Positions 1-10,456 of a stretch of DNA of 64,000 nucleotides are shown piece by piece. Numbering within the stretch: the first letter of the stretch is position 1; every line of letters begins with the position of its first letter. The notes beneath the pieces were generated by a model. It was given only the letters and a program-made list of their open reading frames with translations. It searched no databases and was not told the DNA's origin. A program made the position numbers and the translations under genes. The stretch comes from Paulinella micropora (Eukaryota; Cercozoa; Imbricatea; Euglyphida), in contig BJOX01000226.1 in assembly GCA_009731375.1 (NCBI GenBank), positions 668,585-732,584 of the forward strand, in the 5' to 3' direction.

Positions 1-27
1 GTATAGAAAAAAAATAAATAATAAAAA

Positions 28-849
28 TTACAAAAATCTTTTATTGAAATTCTGCCTCAGTTCGTCCGATACCGCATCCACATACAAAAAGTTAAACCTC
101 TCCTTAGTCGCCTCGTGATATTTTTGAATGAACTATTCAAGATCGTAGCCAAGGTCCAAATGTTTATATACAAGTTCAATTTTATCAACACTCTGTCCAG
201 GAAAAATAAGAAGGTAGTCCAGCTGTTTAATCGCCTCGGGCTTCATGTCGTTCAGGTATTGCGAACTCATAATCACTTTTGACTTGTAGTGGCGATTTTT
301 TTTCAACAGGTCGCTAACGGACTTATCCCTTAAACCACTACCCAAATCATCTAACACGAACACGACTTCTGGTGTAATGCATTTGCTCGGTCTTTCTGCT
401 GGTGCTTGTCCATGCTTCTTCTTTTCCTCTTTTCCAAAATATAAAAACTTCGGCTTTGGTTCTTCTTTCTCGTCCCGCACAATCTCGCCTTCTTCTTGCT
501 CATCGTCAGGTTTATTCAGTTTATCTCACTCGTAATCAATCACACTGTATCCGTCCGTTTTCAAATATGTGTATATCGCCATTGGGTTTCCCTTCTTCTT
601 GAAGTGCTTCACCATTTCTTTGTATATGTTATCCTTATGTATTGTGCTGGCTATAATAACAATACGGGTCTTTTTGTCGGTCGTTCGTTTCAGGATTTCA
701 AACAGTGCGGTCGTCTTGCCACTCTTCTTGCGAGCGAGAAGAAAAATATTTGCATACGGTTCATCAAATAACTTATATCCTTTTGCCATCTTCTCGCCAT
801 CTCCGTTTTGCTTGACTGGTCTAACTCGTATATCATTAATTTTTTCCAT
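28..849 (-). pseudogene. Element A packaging ATPase (FtsK/HerA A32-like), two in-frame stops
   Basis: A 273-codon frame encoding the genome-packaging ATPase of Polinton/PLV-type elements, which pumps DNA into capsids. The Walker A region reads ARKKSGKTT near residue 34, with P-loop core SGKT. Walker B is EVVFVLDDLG near residue 160. The whole frame is continuous except for two stops: TGA at 526-528, where the element B copy has Leu, and TAG at 133-135, where B has Tyr. The start is the ATG at 849, preceded directly by a GC-rich repeat motif (847-877). It is collinear with the membrane-protein and fibre genes to its right, as in element B. Family assignment is firm; whether the stops are real or sequencing errors is not known. 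Confidence 0.85.
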
Positions 850-877
850 AGCAGAGACTTCGCCTCCGCACCTCCAA
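847..877 (-). repeat. Short GC-rich interspersed motif (copy 1)
   Basis: The reverse strand carries a near-exact copy of GGAGGTGCGGAGGCGGAGTC, with one G-to-A change, abutting the ATPase start codon. Other copies lie at 5,685-5,710 and 35,293-35,318, and a shorter one is inside the element B integrase near 20,818. Confidence 0.7.
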
Positions 878-942
878 ATACTTTTATATATTCTAAAATA
901 TATTTTTTATTTTACCTGCGGGGTTATAGGGGGAGCAGGCCC

Positions 943-1302
943 CTATGCCAAAAATTCTAAAAAAATAACAATTCTTCCAGCTAGCAGGTCAGTCTCAATA
1001 CTGCCATTGTCCGTTTTAAGCACTCTAAAACTGTATTGCCCGTCGGTCCAATTAATAATCCCCAAGTTGTAGCTGAGATTGGAAATGTTTGCGGTGTTGC
1101 TATCAGCGAATGTGCCAATGATTCCAATTCGGTCCATATGAAGAATTTTTGTTTTCGTTTCAGTCATATCATTCATATAGTGGATATACTTAACATTCAT
1201 TCTAGTTGGGGTAAAGTTCAATTTAATGGTTTTGTCAAATGTTTTGCTACCGCCCGCAAAATCATTACTCAGAAAAATAATCTTTTGGAATTTATAGTCC
1301 AT
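943..1302 (-). CDS. Conserved small protein of unknown function, element A
   Basis: An intact frame whose product closely matches the gene at 26,381-26,743 in element B. Shared blocks include IIFLSNDF, FTPTRMNVK, MDRIGIIGTFAD and QLAGRIVI. It is about 120 residues, beta-rich in appearance, with no signal peptide or membrane segment. In both elements it sits between the two-pass membrane protein and the packaging ATPase, which suggests a virion or assembly role; that is inference. An in-frame upstream ATG at 1347 would add 15 residues, but those overlap the divergent Cys-rich gene, and the conserved core starts at the ATG at 1302. I do not recognise a named family. Confidence 0.75.
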   Translation of the reverse strand: MDYKFQKIIFLSNDFAGGSKTFDKTIKLNFTPTRMNVKYIHYMNDMTETKTKILHMDRIGIIGTFADSNTANISNLSYNLGIINWTDGQYSFRVLKTDNGSIETDLLAGRIVIFLEFLA

Positions 1303-1306
1303 CGTG

Positions 1307-1570
1307 ATGCCCTCTATACTAATGCTCATAAACTTTTTATTAATCAATATTTCTGCTCGGACTGCTTGTGATTTCTATTCACGGGTCAGTGATAAAAAAA
1401 ATGAAAGTTGTGTGTGGTGTATTCAAAAAGGAATAGAAACAAAATTTAAATGTGTGTATAAACCTTTTAGTGATTGGTGTGTTAGTTTTGATGAAGCCAT
1501 TCCGCTAATCTGCTCAAATGATGCTTCTTGGTATAAAACTCAACTATATGAATGTTCATTTCTTACTTGA
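1307..1570 (+). CDS. Small secreted Cys-rich protein (PSI-like cysteine spacing), element A
   Basis: An 87-residue product with a hydrophobic signal-peptide-like N-terminus (ILMLINFLLINISA) followed by a Cys-rich domain containing CDFYS, ESCVWC, CVYKP, DWCVSFDEA and ICSND. The spacing resembles a plexin/semaphorin/integrin (PSI) fold, but that is a visual impression only. The homologue in element B is at 26,137-26,382 (-), with the same gene order and opposite orientation to its neighbour. The ATG at 1307 is preferred; a GTG lies just upstream. Its start is only 4 bp from the start of the divergent 943-1302 gene, and its end overlaps the convergent membrane-protein gene by 15 bp. Conservation in two separately decaying elements argues it is a real gene. 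Confidence 0.7.
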   Translation: MPSILMLINFLLINISARTACDFYSRVSDKKNESCVWCIQKGIETKFKCVYKPFSDWCVSFDEAIPLICSNDASWYKTQLYECSFLT

Positions 1571-1903
1571 AGATGGGCTAGGAAGGCAGATACCGATAAG
1601 TAAGGTCAAAATACCCACATAAGTGTTAGCAACCTCGCACGGTAAGTTCTTTTCAGACAACCTCACGATACAAAGGGTAATAATGGCGATAATGATACCC
1701 ATTTGAAATAAGTATTTAATAAGTCGGCTGTCTGTCGGTCTGTTTTTTATACAACAACAATTCCAGTTGTCTTCCAATTCGTGCTCTACTTTTCTTTCCT
1801 CATTCTTCAACGAAATATCCAAAACACGGTTCTTCAACTCTGGTGTTAGTTCGCCATCTGCCATATCAATGAGTGGAGGTGGAGGGTGTAATCTAGGGGG
1901 CAT
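1556..1903 (-). CDS. Two-pass small membrane protein, element A
   Basis: A 115-residue protein with a Pro-rich start (MPPRLHPPPP), a charged middle, a Cys cluster (NWNCCC) and two hydrophobic segments: one around LFQMGIIIAIITLCIV, the other around YVGILTLLIGIC. It ends in LPSPSSSKK. The element B homologue at 25,755-26,093 is nearly identical in the membrane part. In both elements it lies directly downstream of the fibre gene and upstream of the small protein and ATPase, so it belongs to the structural block. A role as a virion membrane or host-membrane protein is possible but inferred. The frame is intact. Confidence 0.75.
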   Translation of the reverse strand: MPPRLHPPPPLIDMADGELTPELKNRVLDISLKNEERKVEHELEDNWNCCCIKNRPTDSRLIKYLFQMGIIIAIITLCIVRLSEKNLPCEVANTYVGILTLLIGICLPSPSSSKK

Positions 1904-1925
1904 TGTTATTACGGATTTGGTTTTT

Positions 1926-4900
1926 TTAATCGGCTATATCATTAGTTAGATTATTATTTTGCTTTTCTAAATAAATCACCTTTTCCGCCATGTGTTGAAA
2001 AGCACTAACCAGTATTGGTATGAAGTCCGTGTATGATATACCTTCAAAGTTTCCATCCCCATCATCCGCTTTTATTCCACTTTCAGATACAAATTCAGGA
2101 AATATTTTTTTAACTTCATCGGCAATAAATCCGTGGTTCTTTTTCTGTTTCTTTTCGTCTGATTTCAAATAATATGAACAGCAATTTATTTTCATCAGTT
2201 TATCGCAACAATCCCCGCAGTCAAGTGTTTTAATATCTGATTTTAATCTCCTATCTGAACCAGAAGACCAAACATTCGCTCCTGCTGTCATATAAACATA
2301 TCCTGTATTGTTTTCACCATTTGACAATGAAATTGACCAAGCGTGTAATAATCCACCTGTATTCATTACCACCGCATAACCTGATGCGTCTCCTGCTTTC
2401 ATAAATATTTGTGGGTTGGTGGTATTTTGTGGTCTTTTTCTTAATGTTAAAAATCCGCTGGATGCTGTCGTCATGCTTGTATCACTCTGAGCATAGATTA
2501 CACCAGTCCCCCTCGCATAAAAATTTAAATCTTGGTTTGTAATGCTTCCCGTAGCATATATTGAATTATAGCCAAAACCAACTCCCTGCGTCCCGTTGCT
2601 GTGTCTGAATTCAACACCGCCAGAAGATTGACCAAGATTGCCTGTGACATATAACCCGACTGGTGAAGCATGAGACCCACTTCTTGCTTCTCCCCTTATG
2701 TCCGCCGTGCTATTAACAACAGATATACCCGCATTTGCTGTTATTGCCTTTGAAGCAGTGATTGCTGTGTTGTTAATTCTAAATAATTCATTTGTAGCAC
2801 CATAGTAAAATACATGGCTATCCGTTGAGGCATTAACATTATAAATCAATATATTACTAGCAATACCAAATCCATAAAATCCAGTTGTTGATGGTGTTCC
2901 ACTATCATACAAAACCAGTTTATTATTAGCAACAGCACTTCTATCTATGAAAACACTTTTTCCAGCACCTACTACTATATTGTCGCTTGTTGTTAATGTG
3001 GTTGTTGATATACCAGCACTAGCCGTTAGTAAGCCCGTTGTGCTACTGATGGTCATTGCTACATTAAACGATACATTATTCCCCACCGTTGCTCCTGATT
3101 TGTAATAGAAAATAAGATTAGTGCTTTTTTGTATTAAAAAGTTAGATGTCGCAGAAGATGATTTCCATACCCCTCCCGACACATAAGCATCAAAACCTAA
3201 ATTAATATCATTATGGGCATAATTCCACATTTGAAAAACTGGATAGCCATCTGCTGTTGTTATTACCTGTATATGGAGCCCCGCGGGGTCGCTCGCAGTT
3301 CCATATAACTCTAAACCTGCTGTTGTTCCTATTCCTTTCGTTGTATTACCTATAATTATTGGCTTGCCTAGTGCTGTTGTCATTTTGTCGCTCGTTGTTA
3401 ATGTGGTTGTAGTCATACCAGCAGTTGCCGTTAATGTTGTTCCCGTTATTGTTCCGCCATTTGTTATGTTGTTTGAGTTCATATCTAAGGCACCATAAAA
3501 ACGCATACCGCCAGCATTGTTAAAACGGACAATGTCAGACGAAGCACTTTTATTATCCAAAAGTTTTGAAATATAAAGACATGCTCCTTTTACATCAAAT
3601 GCTACATTCGTGAATACATAATCTCTTTGGTTCGCGGTTCCACTTGTAGCAGTATTTAAAGTAAATAAGAAATACTGATAATCGCCTGATGTCTGCGAAA
3701 AGAATATATCTCCTCCATTTTGGTTTAATATCCTCGCCCCATCATATGTTATATTTCCACCATTAATGATATCCACATTATTAAAATCGGCTTGGCTTAA
3801 CAAATTCAGTGCTCTTACATCATTTCTTGTTCCATTAAATATCTTAATTCCTGTTATGGTTTGGTCTCCTGTTAGTTTTACATTTTGCCCGTCCAATGTG
3901 TCCGCATACCCTTTTGTCGCTCCGTCCGTCGCTAACGTCGGAGTTCCAAGGTTGGCTATTTTGCTACTATTACAATCTAGCCCCGAAGCATTTACCCAAC
4001 CGACGATTGCCCCATCAATAATAAAACTTATTTTTTTGGCATTTATTTCAAAGTTATAATTTACGCCCGTGCCCATATCAAGGCATCCGATAGTTCCTAT
4101 ATTGGCTGTGGAGTTAAAAACCACGAATGCTCCCTTTGTTGTCGCATTCGTTGAATTTCCTGTTATTTCAAGGGCACTGCTAAATGTCTTAATTCCTGCT
4201 ATGGTTTGGTTTCCTGTTAGTTTCACATTTTGCCCGTCTTTTGTATCAACATAACTTTTGTTTGCTCCGTCCGTTGTTGCTGATGGTGTGGCTAAGTTTG
4301 TTATTTTGTTGTTATTCAAAGATAGTGTAGTGCCAGTTGCGGTTATAATTAAAGTATTACCCGAATATAACTCAACATACGAACCCGTTATTTGTATCGG
4401 ATACCAAGTCGCTGTTGCTATTTTTTGTGCGGCAATCATTCCTATATTTGTCGCCGTATCAAAGGCAACACCGATACCATCAAACGCGGTTGGAGCTGTG
4501 GCGCCCCGCACTTCTATTGTTGAAGTAAATTTTTTATTTCCTGCTATGGTTTGGTCTCCCGTTAGTTTAACGACTGCGGTATCAAGGGCAGAAACATCAA
4601 TACCATCAACATTACCAACATTTGTAATAGCAAAACCACCCATATTTAAACTACCCGTCATAGCCACTGTGCCGTCCTTGGCCAGTTTAGTATCAGTGTA
4701 AGCCTTCGTTGAAGCATCGGTGTCATAGAATGGTGCTGGAAGTCCGCTAATTGCTGTTGTGCCACTAAAATTTAAAACATTGCCAGTCAATGTTATTCCA
4801 CTCCCCGTTGTAGAAGCAAGAAGTATGGAAGAACCAACAATGCTTAGTGGATATCCCGTTGCTCCACCTACCTCCGACGAATAAATAGAACCCATATTAT

Positions 4901-5650
4901 TGTTGTAATTGAAGAATAACTTACCCGTGTTTAATGGATTTGAATCTTTTACACCCAAATAAGTAGTAAATATTTTGTTTCCTGTTATTGTTTGGTCTCC
5001 TGTTAATTTAACGACTGCGGTGTCAAGAGCCGAAACATCAATACCATCAACATTACCGACATTTGTTATGTTAAATCCACCCATATTTAAATTTCCAAAC
5101 ATCATAGCGAGACCATCCAATCTAAGAAAAGGTGAAGCAACATTTCTCCATTGTCCTGTGCTATAAATGAGCAGTTGGTTATCGGCGGGGGTGCCTGTTA
5201 TGACTACATCACTAAAGCATCTATTGATTTAGTTGCTATTCTTGTGTCAAAATCTGTATTAACCCTTGCTGTGGTGTAGTATAAGTTAGTTCCTTCGGTT
5301 AAGTTGGTTGTGCTCTTTGTTGCTAATTGAGTGTCAAACCTAGCATTAGTATAATATAAATTAGTGCCTTCGGCTAGGTTAGTGGTTGATTTAGTGGTTA
5401 GTCGCGCGTCAAACCTACCATCAGTATAGTATAGATTAGTGCCTTCTTTTAAGTCAGTCGTTGATTTTAAAGCCAACCTCGCATCAAATCGTCCGTCAGT
5501 ATAATACAGATTTACGGGGTCAGCATCTTCTGGCACCCTATCTGTGTATAAGCCCACTATGTTTGTGTTCGTTAAATCAAGGTTGGCTATATCTAGTGAG
5601 TCCACCGCAATTTCAGACAAGCCTAAGAGCGATTTATATTGACTACCCAT
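1926..5650 (-). pseudogene. Long fibre protein with C-terminal S74 intramolecular chaperone, element A (one frameshift)
   Basis: A roughly 1,240-residue trimeric-fibre-type protein, probably the receptor-binding spike. The N-terminal 148 residues (5204-5650) hold repeats of the LYYTDGRFDARL kind. The remaining 1,064 residues (1926-5120) form an open frame with LTGDQTI-type repeats and long Ser/Thr/Gly-rich beta segments. The C-terminus carries the Peptidase_S74 / endosialidase chaperone signature SDRRLKSDI, expected to self-cleave before Ser, followed by GFIADEVKKIFPE and a coiled-coil tail. The two parts are joined by homology to element B across a probable 1-bp deletion near 5,212. The start is shared with B (MGSQ). 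It is by far the longest open frame in element A. Confidence 0.85.
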
Positions 5651-5684
5651 TGGACCTTTTGAAAAAGCTTCACCAAATCCTGTG

Positions 5685-5710
5685 GAGGTGCGGAGGCGGA
5701 GTCTCTGCTA
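5685..5710 (+). repeat. Short GC-rich interspersed motif (copy 2) in divergent promoter region
   Basis: Contains GGAGGTGCGGAGGCGGAGTC between the divergent fibre gene and the 5,778 gene. It is preceded at 5,653-5,675 by CCTTTTGAAAAAGCTTCACC, which recurs at 38,861-38,880, and followed by a TATATAAA-like stretch. Confidence 0.65.
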
Positions 5711-5777
5711 TATAAATTGGATAATAATTAATCCGAATAAAAATTATTTTTGGTTAAATATACAACCGAAACAAACA

Positions 5778-6281
5778 ATGCCAAGAGGTAATAGAGAGAT
5801 TGCCATAAAGAACCTTGAAAAAGCGACTGTAATGAAGAAACAGTATGCTAGGCAGAGAAAGATTGAACGGGCGAGGGAATTACTAGCGGAGGAAGAGGCT
5901 AAGAATGTAAAAGAAATGACCAATGACGAAAAGATGGACCACATTACTAAGAAGCAGTTGGCAAAGGATATGATTGATGGAAGAGACGGTGAGATAAGTG
6001 AGGAAAGTAGTTCGGACGATGAAGTAGAACACGACTTTGTAGATATCGTCGCCCAACGGGTTGCGGGTATGAAATTGAAGACTAAACAGAAGAAGGTGAA
6101 GAAAGTGGTAAAAAAGAAAGTGGAAGAGGAGAGCGAGGACGAAAGCGAAAGTGAGGAAGAGGAAGAGCCTAAGAAAGGAGGTAAGAAATCCAGCCGTGTT
6201 AGTGTCAATGTTTATAACCAACAACCCGAGAAACCAAAAAAAGAAAGTAATGATACATCTAAAATTTTTCTTAAATTCTAA
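5778..6281 (+). CDS. Highly charged Lys/Glu-rich protein, element A
   Basis: A 167-residue protein beginning MPRGNREIA. An upstream in-frame ATG exists, but the conserved part and the AT-rich AATATACAA-type leader point to 5,778. It has a basic N-terminus, a central conserved block (MTNDEKMDHITKKQLAKDM), an acidic Ser run, HDFVDIVAQRVAGMKLK, alternating Lys and Glu tracts, and a conserved C-terminus (SVNVYNQQPEKPKK, then FLKF). The homologue in B is at 21,127-21,646. In both elements it lies between fibre and integrase, transcribed away from the fibre. The composition suggests a nuclear, chromatin or DNA-associated protein; that is inference. It is 8 bp from the integrase start, so the two may be cotranscribed. 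Confidence 0.75.
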   Translation: MPRGNREIAIKNLEKATVMKKQYARQRKIERARELLAEEEAKNVKEMTNDEKMDHITKKQLAKDMIDGRDGEISEESSSDDEVEHDFVDIVAQRVAGMKLKTKQKKVKKVVKKKVEEESEDESESEEEEEPKKGGKKSSRVSVNVYNQQPEKPKKESNDTSKIFLKF

Positions 6282-6289
6282 TATATACT

Positions 6290-7308
6290 ATGGATAATAA
6301 ACATACAGCTATCGCTGTAGGCGATACACAAAACAATACAGAAAATAAAAATGAAGTAGTGGAAAACAAAGAGCAACTTGAAAAACAGAAAATTGAAGAG
6401 GCTTCTGAAATACACCACCAATCTAAGACCCCTAAAAATGGAATACTATACTATCCCCTGAGCCAGAACCATTAAACCAAGTGTTTATTGACCTTATGGA
6501 TATGTCTAAAATAGCTACTAAGAAAGGAAACAAAAACTACAATTTTGGTTTAGTGATGATTGATGTTTATTCTCGTTGTGGTTGGATTAAACCAATCAAA
6601 AATAAAACAACTAGTGAAGTATTAGAAGGATTAAAAAAAATGCCCAAACCTAAAAGGATTACGTCCGACAACGGCAGTGAATATAAAGGGCAAGTCGCTG
6701 AATACTTCAAAGAGAATGGAATTCAACATACAACTAACGAAGTTGGCGACCACCGAACTATGGGAATAGTAGATAGATTTATTAGAACAATAAGAAATGA
6801 TTAAAATTTTATGTGGGAAGTTAATGATGATTTTGTTTGGGTTCCTTACATTTATGAAATTGTTGATAATTATAATAACACATACCATAATACAATAAAA
6901 GCCACACCTATGGAAGTCTATGAGGGCAAAAAGAAAAATGATCAAGAAATATATAGAGCCAGTATTATTAATAAATTTCCTAAGGGCTCAACCGTTAGAA
7001 AAGAACTAGAAAGAACGGTTTTTAGTAAAGGCGATGTTCAGTACTCAAAGAAAGTATATACAGTAAAAGGCCGGAAAGGCTTTAAGTTAATACTTGGTGA
7101 AAACGAACTAGTCAGTCCTCAACAATTATTAAAGTCCAAAATGAACGAACAGGAACCGGAAGAAGTTAAACCTCAACTAGCCGACAAAGTTAAAGAAGTA
7201 ACTAAACAAAAAAAGACAGGCCACTTATTAAAGTCATTGGATATACAACCTGAAAACATCCTTAGTAGTGCCCGGATTAAAAAGAAAAAAGAAATGATGG
7301 ATTTGTAA
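6290..7308 (+). pseudogene. Retroviral-type (rve) integrase, element A, frameshift and stop
   Basis: Integrase of the Polinton/LTR-retrotransposon superfamily, which inserts the element into host DNA. Catalytic positions seen are the first Asp in VFIDLMDM, the second in ITSDNGSEYKG, and a third acidic residue in GIVDRFIRTIR. The third is Asp rather than the usual Glu, in both elements. The C-terminal SH3-like part contains YSKKVYTVKG and NELVSPQQLLKSK. Lesions are a frameshift near 6,445 and a TAA at 6,802-6,804 between the core and C-terminal domains. The order is conserved with element B (19,892-20,858). It is convergent with the spliced gene at 7,422. Confidence 0.85.
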
Positions 7309-7421
7309 CCAAAAACTAAGTCAAGTTAATACATATATCCCTGTAGGTGATATTGAAACTAGAATAAGCAAATTAATATTTTTTTAATGCTACCAAGATA
7401 AGCAAAGAAGAACTTTTTTCC

Positions 7422-7973
7422 TTAATTAACTTTAGCTGGAAGTATTTTCGCAATCTGTGTAACATCATACACTTTTGGAATATTGCCCAAGGTAGGTGAA
7501 AAAAATTTGTCTCCATGCTTGAGAAACACTACCCAAACAAGGTCTCCTTTTGAAACACTTTTGAGTGTGCTACGTGCTCCCATGCCTGTAATTACAGCAT
7601 CACCAGCCTTCCTTTCCATGCTGATAAGCATATTTTTCTCATCTCCTCTCAAAAAATACTGATTCTCTGCTTTCGTCGGTGTAAATTTTTTTGTTTTTTC
7701 AGTAACAGTCAGAGTAGCCATCCCTGCTGTCACTGTTGCAAGTTTCTGTTCAGCCTACACAATTATAAATGAGAACAAACAATAATAGAAATAATAATTA
7801 CTTTTTCTTCACCAGCAGGTGCCTGTGCAGGTGCAACAGGCTCCTACAATACACAACAAGTGAGCAGAGCTTCACAACACTACGTTTGTTATAGCAACAA
7901 AAAAAAGGAAAAAAGAGATAATTACCTGAGGAGTTGCTGGTGCTGGCTCTTCTTCCTTCTTCTTAGGGGGCAT
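7422..7973 (-). CDS. Three-exon spliced gene of unknown function in element A
   Basis: On the minus strand the exons are 7,926-7,973, 7,802-7,843 and 7,422-7,754, separated by introns of 82 bp (7,844-7,925) and 47 bp (7,755-7,801). Both introns begin GTAATTAT and end TGTAG or TTGTAG. Both fall between codons and remove stop-containing sequence, leaving one 140-residue frame. The protein starts MPPKKKEEEPAPATPQ, continues with a PAQAPAGEEK linker, then has a roughly 95-residue domain including ENQYFLRGDEKN, SVSKGDLVWVVFLKHGDKFF and VYDVTQIAKIL. I recognise no family. In B the gene at the same place (19,402) also has an acidic Pro-Ala linker but no clear similarity. This is the only spliced gene I could support. 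Confidence 0.75.
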
Positions 7974-7978
7974 CGCCA

Positions 7979-8019
7979 CCTACATAAACACACAGAGGGA
8001 CAATATGTGTTTATGTAGG
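7979..8019. repeat. Perfect 14-bp inverted repeat upstream of the spliced gene
   Basis: CCTACATAAACACA at 7,979-7,992 is repeated perfectly in reverse complement at 8,006-8,019 around a 13-nt loop. It lies 6 bp upstream of the ATG at 7,973, so it is in the promoter or 5' leader. Confidence 0.8.
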
Positions 8020-8063
8020 GGTAGTTTAATGTCTTGCCCAGGACTTTATATAGTCAGCTATTT

Positions 8064-8537
8064 TTACCCCTCAACCCTATTTCTGTATTTATTATATTTA
8101 TCCAAAACCTCATCAAAGCTATCTCCTTTACATATCAACTCCCTCGCATACTCCTCCTCTCTAAAACTCAATGGTTGCTTCCTAGCTAGCAACCAACTAT
8201 CCAACAACCTCTCCTCTTTCTTTCTTCTTTCTTCTTCTCTCTTTCTCTTTCTTTTCATTTTATCTTTATTTTTCTTCTTGTTCTTCTCTTCTTCTATCTC
8301 AGCTAATCTTTCGTCTATCGCATCCTCTCTCTCTTCAAGCTCTTCTTTTTTCTTAGTTAGTTCTTTTATTTTTTCATTTATTAAATCTATTTGATTACTT
8401 ACTCTCATTTTATCTCTATTTACTTTAGATTCAGCCATCCCAATATAGTATTCATTCCAGTCATTACTATCTCGTCTTATGCTTTCAGTATCAGAATTAT
8501 CAGAATAATTATCAAAGTTATCAAAATTATTAGACAT
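8064..8537 (-). CDS. Coiled-coil protein, element A
   Basis: A 157-residue protein (start MSNNFDNFDN; a longer frame begins at 8,597). It has an Asp/Asn/Ser-rich N-terminus, then a long charged helix (INEKIKELTKKKEELEERED and onward) with heptad character, an Arg/Lys/Glu tract, and a C-terminal part with REEEYARELICKGDSFDEV. The element B gene at 18,681-19,115 has the same layout, ending with RIEALVEKGHSFTKSC. Its orientation relative to the integrase is flipped compared with B, so this end of element A has been rearranged or evolved separately. Function unknown. Confidence 0.65.
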   Translation of the reverse strand: MSNNFDNFDNYSDNSDTESIRRDSNDWNEYYIGMAESKVNRDKMRVSNQIDLINEKIKELTKKKEELEEREDAIDERLAEIEEEKNKKKNKDKMKRKRKREEERRKKEERLLDSWLLARKQPLSFREEEYARELICKGDSFDEVLDKYNKYRNRVEG

Positions 8538-9552
<1,015 letters not shown>

Positions 9553-9839
9553 ATGACCACCCTCACCAGACTATCTGAAAAAATTGGATGACTTTCAATT
9601 GAGAAGAACAAGGAATTCTTTTTGTAAGAGATGTCCAACAGATGATTGATAAAGAAATTAAAGCAATTGAAAAAAGTAGAGAAGGAAAGCCAACCGATGT
9701 TTTCCCATTTGGTGAGTATCGCGGGAAGAAGGTTTCTGATATTGCTACCATTAACAAACCATATCTTGAATGGGTTATGAAACAGCAGTGGTTTAATAAA
9801 TTTACATACATTAAAAGTGAAGTAAAAAAATATATTTGA
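9553..9839 (+). pseudogene. ExoX C-terminal/DUF3820-like small protein, fragment C
   Basis: A roughly 95-codon gene whose 3' part (from 9,642) reads FPFGEYRGKKVSDIATINKP, then YLEWVMKQQWF. This matches the small domain found at the C-terminus of exonuclease X-type proteins and in DUF3820. Element B has a homologue of almost the same length at 34,264-34,549 with PMGKYKGKTVADVV and YLRWMAKQPFLDNYPE. The first third is disrupted by frame changes; I take the ATG at 9,553 from the length match. Both copies are transcribed opposite to their capsid gene, so the local order is conserved. Function in these elements is unknown; nucleic-acid processing is a guess. Confidence 0.65.
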
Positions 9840-9916
9840 TATTTTGTTCTGACTTCGTCATCACAAAACATCGTTTTCTTTTAATGATTTTTTCTTTAAA
9901 ATTTTTTCAGATGTTT

Positions 9917-9999
9917 TAGAATATAAACGAAGTGTTATAGCAAAATTCGCAGGCGAATTTTTTATAAGCGAGAGTGCATAGCACGAAGCGCAATTCTAA
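9917..9999 (+). repeat. MITE-like repeat, copy 1 (inverted partner at 11,684-11,768)
   Basis: An element of about 80 bp with AGAAT/ATTCT ends and an internal palindrome (AAATTCGCAGGCGAATTTTT). A near-identical copy in opposite orientation lies at 11,684-11,768. Confidence 0.7.
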
Positions 10000-10007
10000 A
10001 ATATCAT

Positions 10008-10425
10008 GACTGACCTGAACACCAAACAAGACTACTTACATGAAATTGAAAAATAGAACAGTGACAGCGAAATAAAAAAGCTAACAATTAAATAGACTAA
10101 ACCTGACATTGTTTCTTTCTATGAGCAATACAGGCAGAGGGATGACAATGTTAAAGTGGTTATTCCATTGGAGACCATAACGGACAACTCCAACGTAGTT
10201 GAAGATGCGACCTTCGGTCAGCAAGAAGAAAGCACACCTTTTACAGCGACTGATTTAAAAGAGACTGGAATTACCGAAATGAAGGCGAATGTAGGTGAAG
10301 AAATAGCGAATGCTACATCTACGGCGACTGCTACAGACGAAGTATGTACAGAAGAAGGATGTATATTAAGGAAAGCGAGCGATGTTATTCGGGTTGTAAA
10401 GGAAAGATACCAAAAAATAAAGTAA
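10008..10425 (+). pseudogene. Unknown protein in fragment C, two in-frame TAG stops
   Basis: A continuous 139-codon frame from ATG 10,008 (MTDLNTKQDYLHEIEK) to the TAA at 10,423, broken only by TAG at 10,056-10,058 and 10,098-10,100. The product is Thr/Glu/Ala-rich, with CTEEGCILRKASDVIRVVKE near the C-terminus. It occupies the place the GIY-YIG gene has in element B and runs in the opposite direction to the capsid genes. I recognise no family, and no equivalent was seen in element B. An alternative reading is that only the 89-codon frame from 10,156 is used. Confidence 0.45.
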
Positions 10426-10456
10426 AGTAAGTCAAATCATTCATTTTTTTTTTGCT

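Noticed and set aside
1926-5120. Phage contamination suggested by the S74 fibre
   Set aside because: The gene is embedded among Polinton-type genes in conserved order in two elements, inside DNA with eukaryotic retroelements and spliced introns.
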